Origin: Lachnospiraceae bacterium
GTDB taxonomy: Bacteria; Bacillota; Clostridia; Lachnospirales; Lachnospiraceae
Reading direction: 5' to 3'
Assembly: GCA_017465475.1 (NCBI GenBank)
Contig: JAFTWC010000040.1
Location: 1 to 63,059, forward strand
DNA: 63,059 bases
Part shown: piece after piece, positions 52,332-59,606 of the stretch
How positions within the stretch are numbered: the stretch's first letter is position 1
Layout: each line of letters begins with the position of its first letter
Translations under genes and position numbers: made by a program
The notes under the pieces: generated by a model
What the model was told of the DNA's origin: nothing
Databases searched by the model: none
What the model saw: only the letters and a program-made list of their open reading frames with translations

Positions 52332-52802
52332 ATGTTAGTAGTATTATTTGCACTTTGGTTGATTTTTAATGGAAAAGTAACCTTAGAAATTGTGCTGTTT
52401 GGTATTGTACTTTCTACATTGGTGTACTTGTTTTGCTGTAAATTTTTGGGATATAATCCGAAACGTGAGCTGATAGCTCTGCGATTGTTGCCGCAGGGCA
52501 TCGGCTACTTTTTTGTGCTTGTGTGGGAAGTTGTGAAAGCAAATGTTACGGCAATCTCTTTAGTTGTTTCGCCGAAATATGATGTGGAACCTGTATTGAT
52601 TACGTTTCGGACGGACTTAAAAACGGATTTGGCACGAACCGTATTGGCAAATTCCATTACGCTTACTCCGGGAACCATTACGGTGGAGTTGACGGACGAG
52701 GAGTTTAAAGTGCATTGTCTGGATAAAGAGATGGCGGAAGGAATCGAGAATTCTGTTTTTGTCCGGTTGTTATTAAAGATGGAAAAGACGGCGACGAAGT
52801 AA
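52332..52802 (+). CDS. mrpE: Mrp-type antiporter subunit E (MbhA-like)
   Basis: The start is ATG 52332 behind GAGGTGAG. The 156-residue protein has two or three N-terminal spans (LVVLFALWLIFNGKVTLEIVLFGIVLSTLVYLFCCKFLGY; GYFFVLVWEVVKANV) and a cytoplasmic beta domain with TFRTDLKTDLARTVLANSITLTPGTITVEL, the diagnostic MNHE motif. The family belongs to the small-subunit module of Na+/H+ antiporters and sodium-translocating complexes. It is the first gene of the operon. Confidence 0.93.
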   Translation: MLVVLFALWLIFNGKVTLEIVLFGIVLSTLVYLFCCKFLGYNPKRELIALRLLPQGIGYFFVLVWEVVKANVTAISLVVSPKYDVEPVLITFRTDLKTDLARTVLANSITLTPGTITVELTDEEFKVHCLDKEMAEGIENSVFVRLLLKMEKTATK

Positions 52803-52815
52803 GGAGGACATACAT

Positions 52816-53142
52816 ATGGAAACGGCATATTCTGTGTTATATATCGGTGCAATGATCGGCTTTGCGATTTGCATCTTTTGTTGTCTGATACGTGCAGTGA
52901 AAGGTCCCAGAACCATGGATCGTATTTTGGCGATTAATATGATCGGTACCCTGTCGGTGATTATAATCGCTGTTTTATCTTTGTATTTGGAAGAAAGCTT
53001 CCTTTTGGATGTGGATTTGATTTATGCAATGCTTAGTTTTCTTGCGGTGGTAGTGCTGACCAAGGTGTACATGGGAGTACATCGGGAAGAAGAGATTACG
53101 GAGCAGAAACAAAATGAACAGGAGAAGGAGGAAACCGAGTAA
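52816..53142 (+). CDS. mrpF: Mrp-type antiporter subunit F (MbhB-like)
   Basis: A 108-residue three-span protein behind AAGGAGG. The motif CLIRAVKGPRTMDRILAINMIGT is the MrpF/MnhF signature; spans are near 8-26, 37-57 and 64-84. An acidic and Gln-rich cytoplasmic tail (about 24 residues) is longer than in Bacillus MrpF. Its stop codon shares one base with the next start (TAATG). Confidence 0.93.
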   Translation: METAYSVLYIGAMIGFAICIFCCLIRAVKGPRTMDRILAINMIGTLSVIIIAVLSLYLEESFLLDVDLIYAMLSFLAVVVLTKVYMGVHREEEITEQKQNEQEKEETE

Positions 53143-53459
53143 TGGAATGGTTACGTTTTTGTGTGGTTGCATTGTTTTTAGTTGCATCTCTCGGAACGGC
53201 AGTGATTTCTGTAGCAGGTGTGTTTAAGTTTAAATTTATTTTGAATCGCATGCATGCGGCCGCAATTATAGACTCTTTTGCATTGTTACTGGCGATGATT
53301 GGAATAGCAGTGGCATACGGGATTTCCTTTGCAACTGTAAAAGTGATTCTGATTTTACTTCTTATCTGGGTTGCCAGTCCGGTTTCCGGTCATTTAATTG
53401 CCAGACTGGAAGTAACAACGGACAAGCATCTGGCGGAGGAATGTGAGGTGCGTGACTGA
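53142..53459 (+). CDS. mrpG: Mrp-type antiporter subunit G (MbhC-like)
   Basis: A 105-residue three-span protein with SLGTAVISVAGVFKFKFILNRMHAAAIIDSFALLLAMIGIAV and the conserved LLIWVASPVSGHLIARL of MrpG/MnhG. It overlaps both neighbours by a single base, so translation is coupled. In Mrp complexes E, F and G form the sodium-access module beside subunit A. Confidence 0.93.
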   Translation: MEWLRFCVVALFLVASLGTAVISVAGVFKFKFILNRMHAAAIIDSFALLLAMIGIAVAYGISFATVKVILILLLIWVASPVSGHLIARLEVTTDKHLAEECEVRD

Positions 53460-53722
53460 TGGAATTTTTGGAAATAATTTTACTTTCTTTCTTGGTAGTT
53501 TGTGCAATTTCGGTTGCTCTTTCTAAGAATTTGCTTACATCCATTGTGATTTTTATGGCATATAGCGTAATTATGTCCATTATTTGGATGATTTTGGAAT
53601 CTCCGGATTTGGCTATTACGGAAGCAGCAGTAGGAGCCGGAGTTACCAGTGTGTTGTTTTACATAACATTAAAGAAAATCCATGCAATGAAGGGAGAAGA
53701 AGACGATGAAACCGAGGAGTGA
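53459..53722 (+). CDS. MbhD/DUF4040-like subunit (MrpA fragment homologue)
   Basis: An 87-residue protein with about three spans and the sequence LTSIVIFMAYSVIMSIIWMILESPDLAITEAAVGAGVTSVLFYITLKKI. The SPDLAITEAAVGAG stretch is the hallmark of the MbhD/DUF4040 family and of the C-terminal region of large MrpA. Here it is a separate gene, as in archaeal Mbh/Mbs operons, so MrpA is split. Overlaps the next gene by 17 bases. Confidence 0.88.
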   Translation: MEFLEIILLSFLVVCAISVALSKNLLTSIVIFMAYSVIMSIIWMILESPDLAITEAAVGAGVTSVLFYITLKKIHAMKGEEDDETEE

Positions 53723-54749
53723 TTATGAACTTTCGTGGTGGCGACGTCTGGTTCGCTTTGTGGATGGAGAAACGTTGGCGGATGTAGAGCGTCGTGCAGA
53801 AGAACTGCGAGAAACAAATGCCCAGAACCAGCAGATGGTTGATAAAGAGGCGGAACATGTTTTTGAACAGGAAGTGAAGGAAGACAGGGAAGACCGGAAG
53901 CGTCGCTTGGAAATAGAACACGAAAAAGAAGCAAAAGCCTTGCTTGAAAAATATAAAAACTGGCCAAAGGAACACGGTGTCAGGATTTTCGGTCGTTTAT
54001 ATGCAGTGATGGCAGTGGTACTTTGTGTTGCTATTATAGCTACGTTGCTTGTCACGGTTTCTTATTTGCCGGAGTTTGGTAGTCCGGACAATCCAAATAA
54101 TAATGAAGTAGTGGAAAAATATAATGCGGAAGGCTTATATGATACCGGTGCAACCAATAATGTGGCAGGTATGATATTGGATTATCGTGCCTTTGACACA
54201 TTGGGAGAGTCGCATGTGCTGTTTGTGGCTGCGGTGTGTGTAATGATTTTGCTTCGTTTGGAACTTACAAAGGACGGAAAACCTACGGACAAAAAAAGGG
54301 CAGCTGAGGAAAACGATCGTTTGTATGAACCGAAAAATGACAAAATTTTACAGCTGTCTGCCAAAATACTGGTACCGATTATTATTATGTACGGTATTTA
54401 CGTTATTTTAAACGGTCATTTATCACCGGGAGGAGGGTTCTCGGGCGGTGCAATTATCGGAGCAGGACTGATATTATATGTGAATGCCTTTGGGTTTAAA
54501 GAGGCAACAAAGATTATGAACCGGAAGAATTATGCGGTAATCTCTGTGGTGCCGTTACTGTTTTATGCGGTGGCGAAAAGTTATTCTTTCTTTACCGGGG
54601 CAAATCATATTGAGAGCATTATTCCGAAAGGAACACCGGGAGCAATTATTTCCTCCGGGTTGATTTTGCCGCTTAATATTTGTGTCGGTATTGTTGTAGC
54701 TTGTACCATGTATCATTTCTATACGTTGTTCCGTAAAGGAGGAATGTAA
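53706..54749 (+). CDS. Fused MbhE-MrpB subunit with charged N-terminal coiled coil
   Basis: A 347-residue protein with three parts. Residues 1-95 are highly charged and helical (VERRAEELRETNAQNQQMVDKEAEHV, KEDREDRKRRLEIEHEKEAKALLEKY), a cytoplasmic coiled coil not found in ordinary Mrp subunits. Residues about 96-185 are MbhE-like, with one span and NVAGMILDYRAFDTLGESHVLFVAAV. Residues about 215-347 are an MnhB/MbhF domain with IIMYGIYVILNGHLSPGGGFSGGAIIGAGLILYVNAFG. The MbhE and MrpB parts are separate proteins or part of MrpA elsewhere, so this is a fusion. RBS GGGAGAAGAAG. Confidence 0.85.
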   Translation: MKPRSDYELSWWRRLVRFVDGETLADVERRAEELRETNAQNQQMVDKEAEHVFEQEVKEDREDRKRRLEIEHEKEAKALLEKYKNWPKEHGVRIFGRLYAVMAVVLCVAIIATLLVTVSYLPEFGSPDNPNNNEVVEKYNAEGLYDTGATNNVAGMILDYRAFDTLGESHVLFVAAVCVMILLRLELTKDGKPTDKKRAAEENDRLYEPKNDKILQLSAKILVPIIIMYGIYVILNGHLSPGGGFSGGAIIGAGLILYVNAFGFKEATKIMNRKNYAVISVVPLLFYAVAKSYSFFTGANHIESIIPKGTPGAIISSGLILPLNICVGIVVACTMYHFYTLFRKGGM

Positions 54750-54750
54750 G

Positions 54751-55122
54751 ATGTTGGGAAATTTATTTGCGAATTATTATGAAGCGGTATCTGTTATTCT
54801 ATTTGGAATCGGGTTTACAACCTTGTTATTGAACCGAAACATGATTAAGAAAATCATGGGACTAAATATTATGGATACTGCCATTTATCTGTTTTTGGCG
54901 GCAAAAGGATACATATTCGGCAGAAAAGTTCCGATTGTTACCGGGACGGTACCGGAACCGGAGACATATATCAATCCGATTCCGACAGGACTTGTATTAA
55001 CCGGTATTGTAGTTTCGGTCAGCGTAACGGCAGTGATGTTATCGCTTACCATTCGTTTGTACAGAAGATATCGTACTCTTGATATTGATGAAATTACCCG
55101 GTTGGTAAAGGAGGAGAAGTAA
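54751..55122 (+). CDS. mrpC: Mrp-type antiporter subunit C (MbhG-like)
   Basis: A 123-residue three-span NuoK-like subunit: FANYYEAVSVILFGIGFTTLLLNRNMIKKIMGLNIMDTAIYLFL and INPIPTGLVLTGIVVSVSVTAVMLSLTIRLYRRY. The PxPTGLVLTGIVV motif is conserved in MrpC. An extra 25-residue extracytoplasmic loop (AKGYIFGRKVPIVTGTVPEPETY) is typical. It shares one base with the next start codon. Confidence 0.93.
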   Translation: MLGNLFANYYEAVSVILFGIGFTTLLLNRNMIKKIMGLNIMDTAIYLFLAAKGYIFGRKVPIVTGTVPEPETYINPIPTGLVLTGIVVSVSVTAVMLSLTIRLYRRYRTLDIDEITRLVKEEK

Positions 55123-56615
55123 TGGATTTTATACGTAATTTTCCTTTTATTTGTATTGTATTGTGTTTGGCAACCGGTGTGATTTCTTCGGTGTTAAAAC
55201 CGAAGGCAGCTAAAGTGGTATCCGTAAGTTTGGTTTCATTTTGCTGTGTTTGTTCTTTTTGTGTGTTGTTTTATACCATTTCTACCGGAACTTCATTCAC
55301 CTATATGATGGGACATTTTCCTGCACCGTGGGGAAATGAAATTCGGGCAGGGGTGTTGGAAGGTGTTATGGCTTCTTTCTTTACCGTGATTATGCTTTTG
55401 TCTTTACTTGGCGGGGAGAAATATTTAAAGATTGATATTGAAGAACCGAAACAGAATCTTTACTTTGCGTTAATCAATCTGTTACTCAGTTCTTTGTTAG
55501 CATTGGTTTATACCAATGACTTATTCACTGCATATGTATTTGTAGAAATCAATACGATTGCAGCCGGCGGTCTGATAATGATTCGAAGTAACGGCCATTC
55601 CATGTTAGCGGCCACGAAATATATGATCATGAGCTTACTGGGTTCCGGATTGTTGCTTATCGGCATTACGCTACAGTATGATTTGACCGGTCATCTTTTA
55701 ATGAGCAATATTAAAGAATCTATTGGAGCACTGGCGGCAAACGGAGAATATGCGGTTCCTCTTACGGTAATCATCGGCTTAATGAGTGTCGGTATTGCAA
55801 TAAAGAGTGCACTGTTTCCGTTTCATGCGTGGCTTCCGGATGCCTATGGATTTTCTACGGCATCTTCTGCGGCTATTTTGTCCAGTTTGGTATCGAAGGC
55901 ATACTTATTTCTATTGATAAAGATTATGTACCGTGTAATCGGAACGGATGTGTTCTGGAACAGTAAGATTACGAATGTATTTTTTATACTTGGTGTAGCC
56001 GGAATGTTATTCGGTTCCTTTAGTGCGATTAAAGAACATGACATGCGACGAATGATTGCATTTTCTTCTGTGGCTCAAATTGGTTATATTTATATGGGAT
56101 TCGGATTCGGTACGGAATTGGGTATGGTAGCAGCAGTGTTCCATATTTTATCCCATGCGGCGACGAAATCCATGCTGTTTGTGGCATGCCGAGGTTTATC
56201 TGAGGTTTCGGGAGATAAGAAGGATTTTTCAGATTTAAAGGGCTCCGGGTTCCGGAATAAAATGGCGGGGGTTGCTTTTTCCGTAGGGGCCTTTTCCATG
56301 GTAGGTGTGCCGCTGTTTGCAGGCTTTATTTCAAAGTTATATTTGACATCCGCTGCGTTGGACACGTTGTCTGTAAAGATGGTTGTAGCGGTTATTGTAT
56401 TGGCAGTCAGTACGATTTTAAATGCATTATATTTTATACGTGCAGTGATTTCCATTTATACTCCGAGAAACGAGCATTACAGAGATCCGGAATTTCGTCC
56501 GGGAAAAATCTTTTGTATCGGTATGGTTTGTTTTATTGCAATCAATTTTGTGTTAGGCCTTGCATCTCATCCGATTATTAATGCAATCGAGCAGGGATTA
56601 CATATGTTTTCATAA
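55122..56615 (+). CDS. mrpD: Mrp-type antiporter subunit D, NuoN/NuoM-like (copy 1)
   Basis: A 497-residue protein with about fourteen spans. It keeps the proton-path residues of the antiporter family: Glu in TAYVFVEINTIAAGG (TM5), Lys in MSVGIAIKSALFPFHAWLPDAYGFSTASSAAILSSLVSKAYLFLLIKI (TM7-8) and the discontinuous helix after IKEHDMRRMIAFSSVAQIGYIYMGF. The DAYGF/SSAAILS form is distinct from the HPxAPAPAS form of the next subunits and matches MrpD/MbhH best. It is the first of four antiporter-type subunits in the operon. Confidence 0.9.
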   Translation: MDFIRNFPFICIVLCLATGVISSVLKPKAAKVVSVSLVSFCCVCSFCVLFYTISTGTSFTYMMGHFPAPWGNEIRAGVLEGVMASFFTVIMLLSLLGGEKYLKIDIEEPKQNLYFALINLLLSSLLALVYTNDLFTAYVFVEINTIAAGGLIMIRSNGHSMLAATKYMIMSLLGSGLLLIGITLQYDLTGHLLMSNIKESIGALAANGEYAVPLTVIIGLMSVGIAIKSALFPFHAWLPDAYGFSTASSAAILSSLVSKAYLFLLIKIMYRVIGTDVFWNSKITNVFFILGVAGMLFGSFSAIKEHDMRRMIAFSSVAQIGYIYMGFGFGTELGMVAAVFHILSHAATKSMLFVACRGLSEVSGDKKDFSDLKGSGFRNKMAGVAFSVGAFSMVGVPLFAGFISKLYLTSAALDTLSVKMVVAVIVLAVSTILNALYFIRAVISIYTPRNEHYRDPEFRPGKIFCIGMVCFIAINFVLGLASHPIINAIEQGLHMFS

Positions 56616-56633
56616 CGAAGGAGGCTGTAAGAT

Positions 56634-58103
56634 ATGGGAAAAGAAATATTATTATTGCTACAGATTCTGTTTCCGGTAGCTGCAGGTTGCCTTTTGTTCG
56701 TTTTGAACCGCAAAGGAAATCGTAAGATAATGATAACTTATACGGTTGCAGTGCTTGTTGCGGAGACATTATTGGTTTGTTCAAATGCAGTGATGCAGGA
56801 GACTGTTGTAGAATGTTTTTATATTACACCTGCACATCCGATGCTGTTTTGTAATGACGGTCTTTCCGGTTTATTTTCTGTCCTTGTTTCTGTAGTGTGG
56901 CTTTTGGTCGGAATTTATTCCGTACAATATTTAAAAGAAACAAGGAAGCCGATTATGTTTTACGGCTTTTATCTGATTTCCCTGGGAGTATTGCAGGGAC
57001 TGTCCTTGGCAGGAAATTTAGTAACGTTTTATCTGTTTTATGAATGGATGACGTTGATGACGGTTCCGTTGGTATTTTATAACCGTACCAAAGAAGCAGG
57101 ACGTGCGGCAAGAAAGTATTTATTTTATTCCGTTGCAGGAGCGAGTCTTTCTTTGGCGGGAATGTTCCTTCTTGCGGGGAACACGGAAGGTCTTTTGTTT
57201 ACCGGGAGTGCATTGAACTCCGATGCCAATCGTACCACTGTTTTGTTGGCGGCGTTGTTACTGGTGCTTGGATTTGGTACCAAGGCAGGTATGTTCCCGA
57301 TGCACGGATGGCTTCCGACGGCACATCCGGTGGCTCCGGCTCCGGCATCTGCGGTGTTGTCCGGTATCATTACCAAAGCCGGCGTACTGGGAATTGTTCG
57401 CAGTTTGTATTATGTAATCGGAATGGATTATCTGAAAGGAACTTATGTACAGATCGTATTTTTGACTCTTTCTTTAATTACGGTATTTATGGGTTCCATG
57501 CTTGCTTATAAGGAAAAAATATTAAAGAAACGTTTGGCATACTCGACGGTAAGTCAGGTATCCTATGTTTTATTCGGACTTGCTTTGTTTACGCCGGCCG
57601 GGTTTGCGGCAGCATTGCTTCACGTGGTATTCCATTCTGTTATTAAGAACGGTTTGTTCCTGTTTGCAGGAACGGTGATTCATCAAACCGGTGAGGAACG
57701 GGTAGAAGGTCTGAAGGGCATGGGGAAGGATATGCCGGTAACGTTTTGGTGTTTTACGTTTGCTTCACTTGCGCTTGTAGGAATACCGCCACTTTCCGGC
57801 TTTGTAAGTAAGTGGTATTTGGCAAAAGGTGCATTAGAAGCTTCTGTGGGAGCGTTTTCCTATATTGGACCTGCGGTGTTACTTGTCAGTGCACTCTTAA
57901 CGGCAGGGTATTTATTATCCATCACGGCAGACGGATTTTTCCCAGGAAAGAATTTTACGGTAGCAACACCGGAACCGAGAGAAGCCCAGGTTTCCATGTT
58001 GATTCCTTGTGTGATTTTTGCGGTGACCACCGTTGGTTTAGGTGTGTTTGCATCACCATTGTATACTTTTGTTACCAATTTGGCGGCAGGTTTGCTTCGG
58101 TAA
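56634..58103 (+). CDS. NuoL/M-like antiporter subunit (copy 2)
   Basis: A 489-residue, about fourteen-span protein. Key segments are LFYEWMTLMTVPLVFYN (TM5 Glu), GFGTKAGMFPMHGWLPTAHPVAPAPASAVLSGIITKAGVLGIVRSLY, LAYKEKILKKRLAYSTVSQVSYVLFGLALF and FHSVIKNGLFLFAGTVIH. The signature is like MrpA N-terminal or NuoM proteins but is a stand-alone subunit, without the MrpA C-terminal extension. Separated from mrpD by 18 bases with AAGGAGG. Confidence 0.88.
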   Translation: MGKEILLLLQILFPVAAGCLLFVLNRKGNRKIMITYTVAVLVAETLLVCSNAVMQETVVECFYITPAHPMLFCNDGLSGLFSVLVSVVWLLVGIYSVQYLKETRKPIMFYGFYLISLGVLQGLSLAGNLVTFYLFYEWMTLMTVPLVFYNRTKEAGRAARKYLFYSVAGASLSLAGMFLLAGNTEGLLFTGSALNSDANRTTVLLAALLLVLGFGTKAGMFPMHGWLPTAHPVAPAPASAVLSGIITKAGVLGIVRSLYYVIGMDYLKGTYVQIVFLTLSLITVFMGSMLAYKEKILKKRLAYSTVSQVSYVLFGLALFTPAGFAAALLHVVFHSVIKNGLFLFAGTVIHQTGEERVEGLKGMGKDMPVTFWCFTFASLALVGIPPLSGFVSKWYLAKGALEASVGAFSYIGPAVLLVSALLTAGYLLSITADGFFPGKNFTVATPEPREAQVSMLIPCVIFAVTTVGLGVFASPLYTFVTNLAAGLLR

Positions 58104-58121
58104 ATCGGAAAGGAGAGAGAA

Positions 58122-59606
58122 ATGAGTCAATATTTAATGTTACTTCCGATTTTTGCCCCGATAGTTTTCGGTGCGATTATTCCGTTGTTTCATTTTGAAA
58201 AAGCGAAAAGTCGTCAAATATATGTAGGTACTGTGGCAATTCTTAATACGCTTTTGATGTTTTTTGTTATGTTTGCGGTTCGACCGGAAGGGGAGTTCAT
58301 GCTGCTTAATATGGCGGGAAAGCTTTCCATTACCTTTCATGTGGATGGTTTGGGCTGTGTATTTGGTTCCCTGGTTGCCGTGTTATGGCCGATTGCTACG
58401 TTTTATGCATTTGAATATATGAAGCACGAAGGGAAAGAAAATACCTTTTTTACCTTTTTTACCATGACCTATGGTATTACGGTAGGAATCGCATTTGCCG
58501 GCAATTTGATGACATTATATTTGTTCTATGAGTTGCTGACGTTTGTGACTTTGCCACTTGTAATGCATGGCATGAGTAAGAAGTCCGTGTTCGCGGGAAG
58601 GCGTTATGTGACCTATTCGGTGGGAGGCGCGGCATTTGCGTTTATCGGAATTGCTGTTATTCTCACCTTTGGTGACGGAATCGGTTTTGTATACGGAGGA
58701 GTACTGAACGGAACCTATAACGAACTTGAGATATTCTTGTTGCGCGGAGCTTATGTATTAACTGCGTTCGGATTTGGCGTAAAAGCAGCCGTATTCCCGT
58801 TTTATCGCTGGCTTCCGACGGCATCCGTCGCGCCGACACCGGTGACGGCTCTGTTACATGCGGTAGCGGTTGTAAAAGCCGGTGCGTTTGCTATTCTTCG
58901 AATTACATATTTCAGCTTCGGAACGGATTTGCTCCGGGGAAGCTATGCCCAGTACATTATTATGGGAGCTGCACTCGTTACGATTTTATTCGGCTCTACC
59001 ATGGCATTAAAGGAACAGCATTTGAAACGACGTTTGGCATATTCTACTGTCAGTAATTTGTCTTATATCGTATTCGGAGCATCGTTAATGACACCGGAAG
59101 GATTGACGGGTGCATTAACGCACATGGTGGTTCACGGTGTAGTGAAAATTACGTTGTTCTTTTGTGCAGGTGCAGTACTGTATAAGACACATCAGGAGTA
59201 TATTCATGACATGCGCGGTATGGGAAAACGTATGCCGGTAACATTTTCCTGTTTTGCTCTTGCATCGGCAGCTTTGGTGGGAATCCCGCCGTTGCCGGGA
59301 TTTTTGAGTAAGTGGAATTTGGCCGGAGCGGCGGTGGCTGAGAAGAGTATACTTGCGTATATCGGAGTCGGTGTTTTGTTGGTTTCTGCAATTTTGACGG
59401 CGGTATATTTATTCTTGGTTGTGTTTAAAGCATGTTTTCCGTCAAAAAGCGGATTACAACCGGAAACGAAACGTTGTGAAGCCAACGCATACATGACGAT
59501 TCCGCTTGTGTTGCTTTGTGTCATGATTGTGGTTCTCGGTATTGTCGCACAACCTCTTACGAATGTATTTGAAAGTATTGCGAAGGGAGGTACCGTGTTA
59601 TGGTAA
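58122..59606 (+). CDS. NuoL/M-like antiporter subunit (copy 3)
   Basis: A 494-residue, about fourteen-span relative: LYLFYELLTFVTLPLVMHG (TM5 Glu), GFGVKAAVFPFYRWLPTASVAPTPVTALLHAVAVVKAGAFAILRI, LKEQHLKRRLAYSTVSNLSYIVFGASLM and ALTHMVVHGVVKITLFFCAGAVLY. The HAVAVVKAG motif after PTPVTALL is the common NuoM/NuoL form, with the TM8 His. It shares long stretches with copy 2 (GMGKxMPVTFxCFxxASxALVGIPPLxGFxSKW), suggesting duplication. RBS AAAGGAGAG. Confidence 0.88.
   Translation: MSQYLMLLPIFAPIVFGAIIPLFHFEKAKSRQIYVGTVAILNTLLMFFVMFAVRPEGEFMLLNMAGKLSITFHVDGLGCVFGSLVAVLWPIATFYAFEYMKHEGKENTFFTFFTMTYGITVGIAFAGNLMTLYLFYELLTFVTLPLVMHGMSKKSVFAGRRYVTYSVGGAAFAFIGIAVILTFGDGIGFVYGGVLNGTYNELEIFLLRGAYVLTAFGFGVKAAVFPFYRWLPTASVAPTPVTALLHAVAVVKAGAFAILRITYFSFGTDLLRGSYAQYIIMGAALVTILFGSTMALKEQHLKRRLAYSTVSNLSYIVFGASLMTPEGLTGALTHMVVHGVVKITLFFCAGAVLYKTHQEYIHDMRGMGKRMPVTFSCFALASAALVGIPPLPGFLSKWNLAGAAVAEKSILAYIGVGVLLVSAILTAVYLFLVVFKACFPSKSGLQPETKRCEANAYMTIPLVLLCVMIVVLGIVAQPLTNVFESIAKGGTVLW

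Noticed and set aside
54181-54749. Separate mrpB gene inside the 53706-54749 frame
   Set aside because: No ribosome binding site or start codon precedes the MnhB domain in a convincing position, and the frame is continuous from the MbhE-like part.
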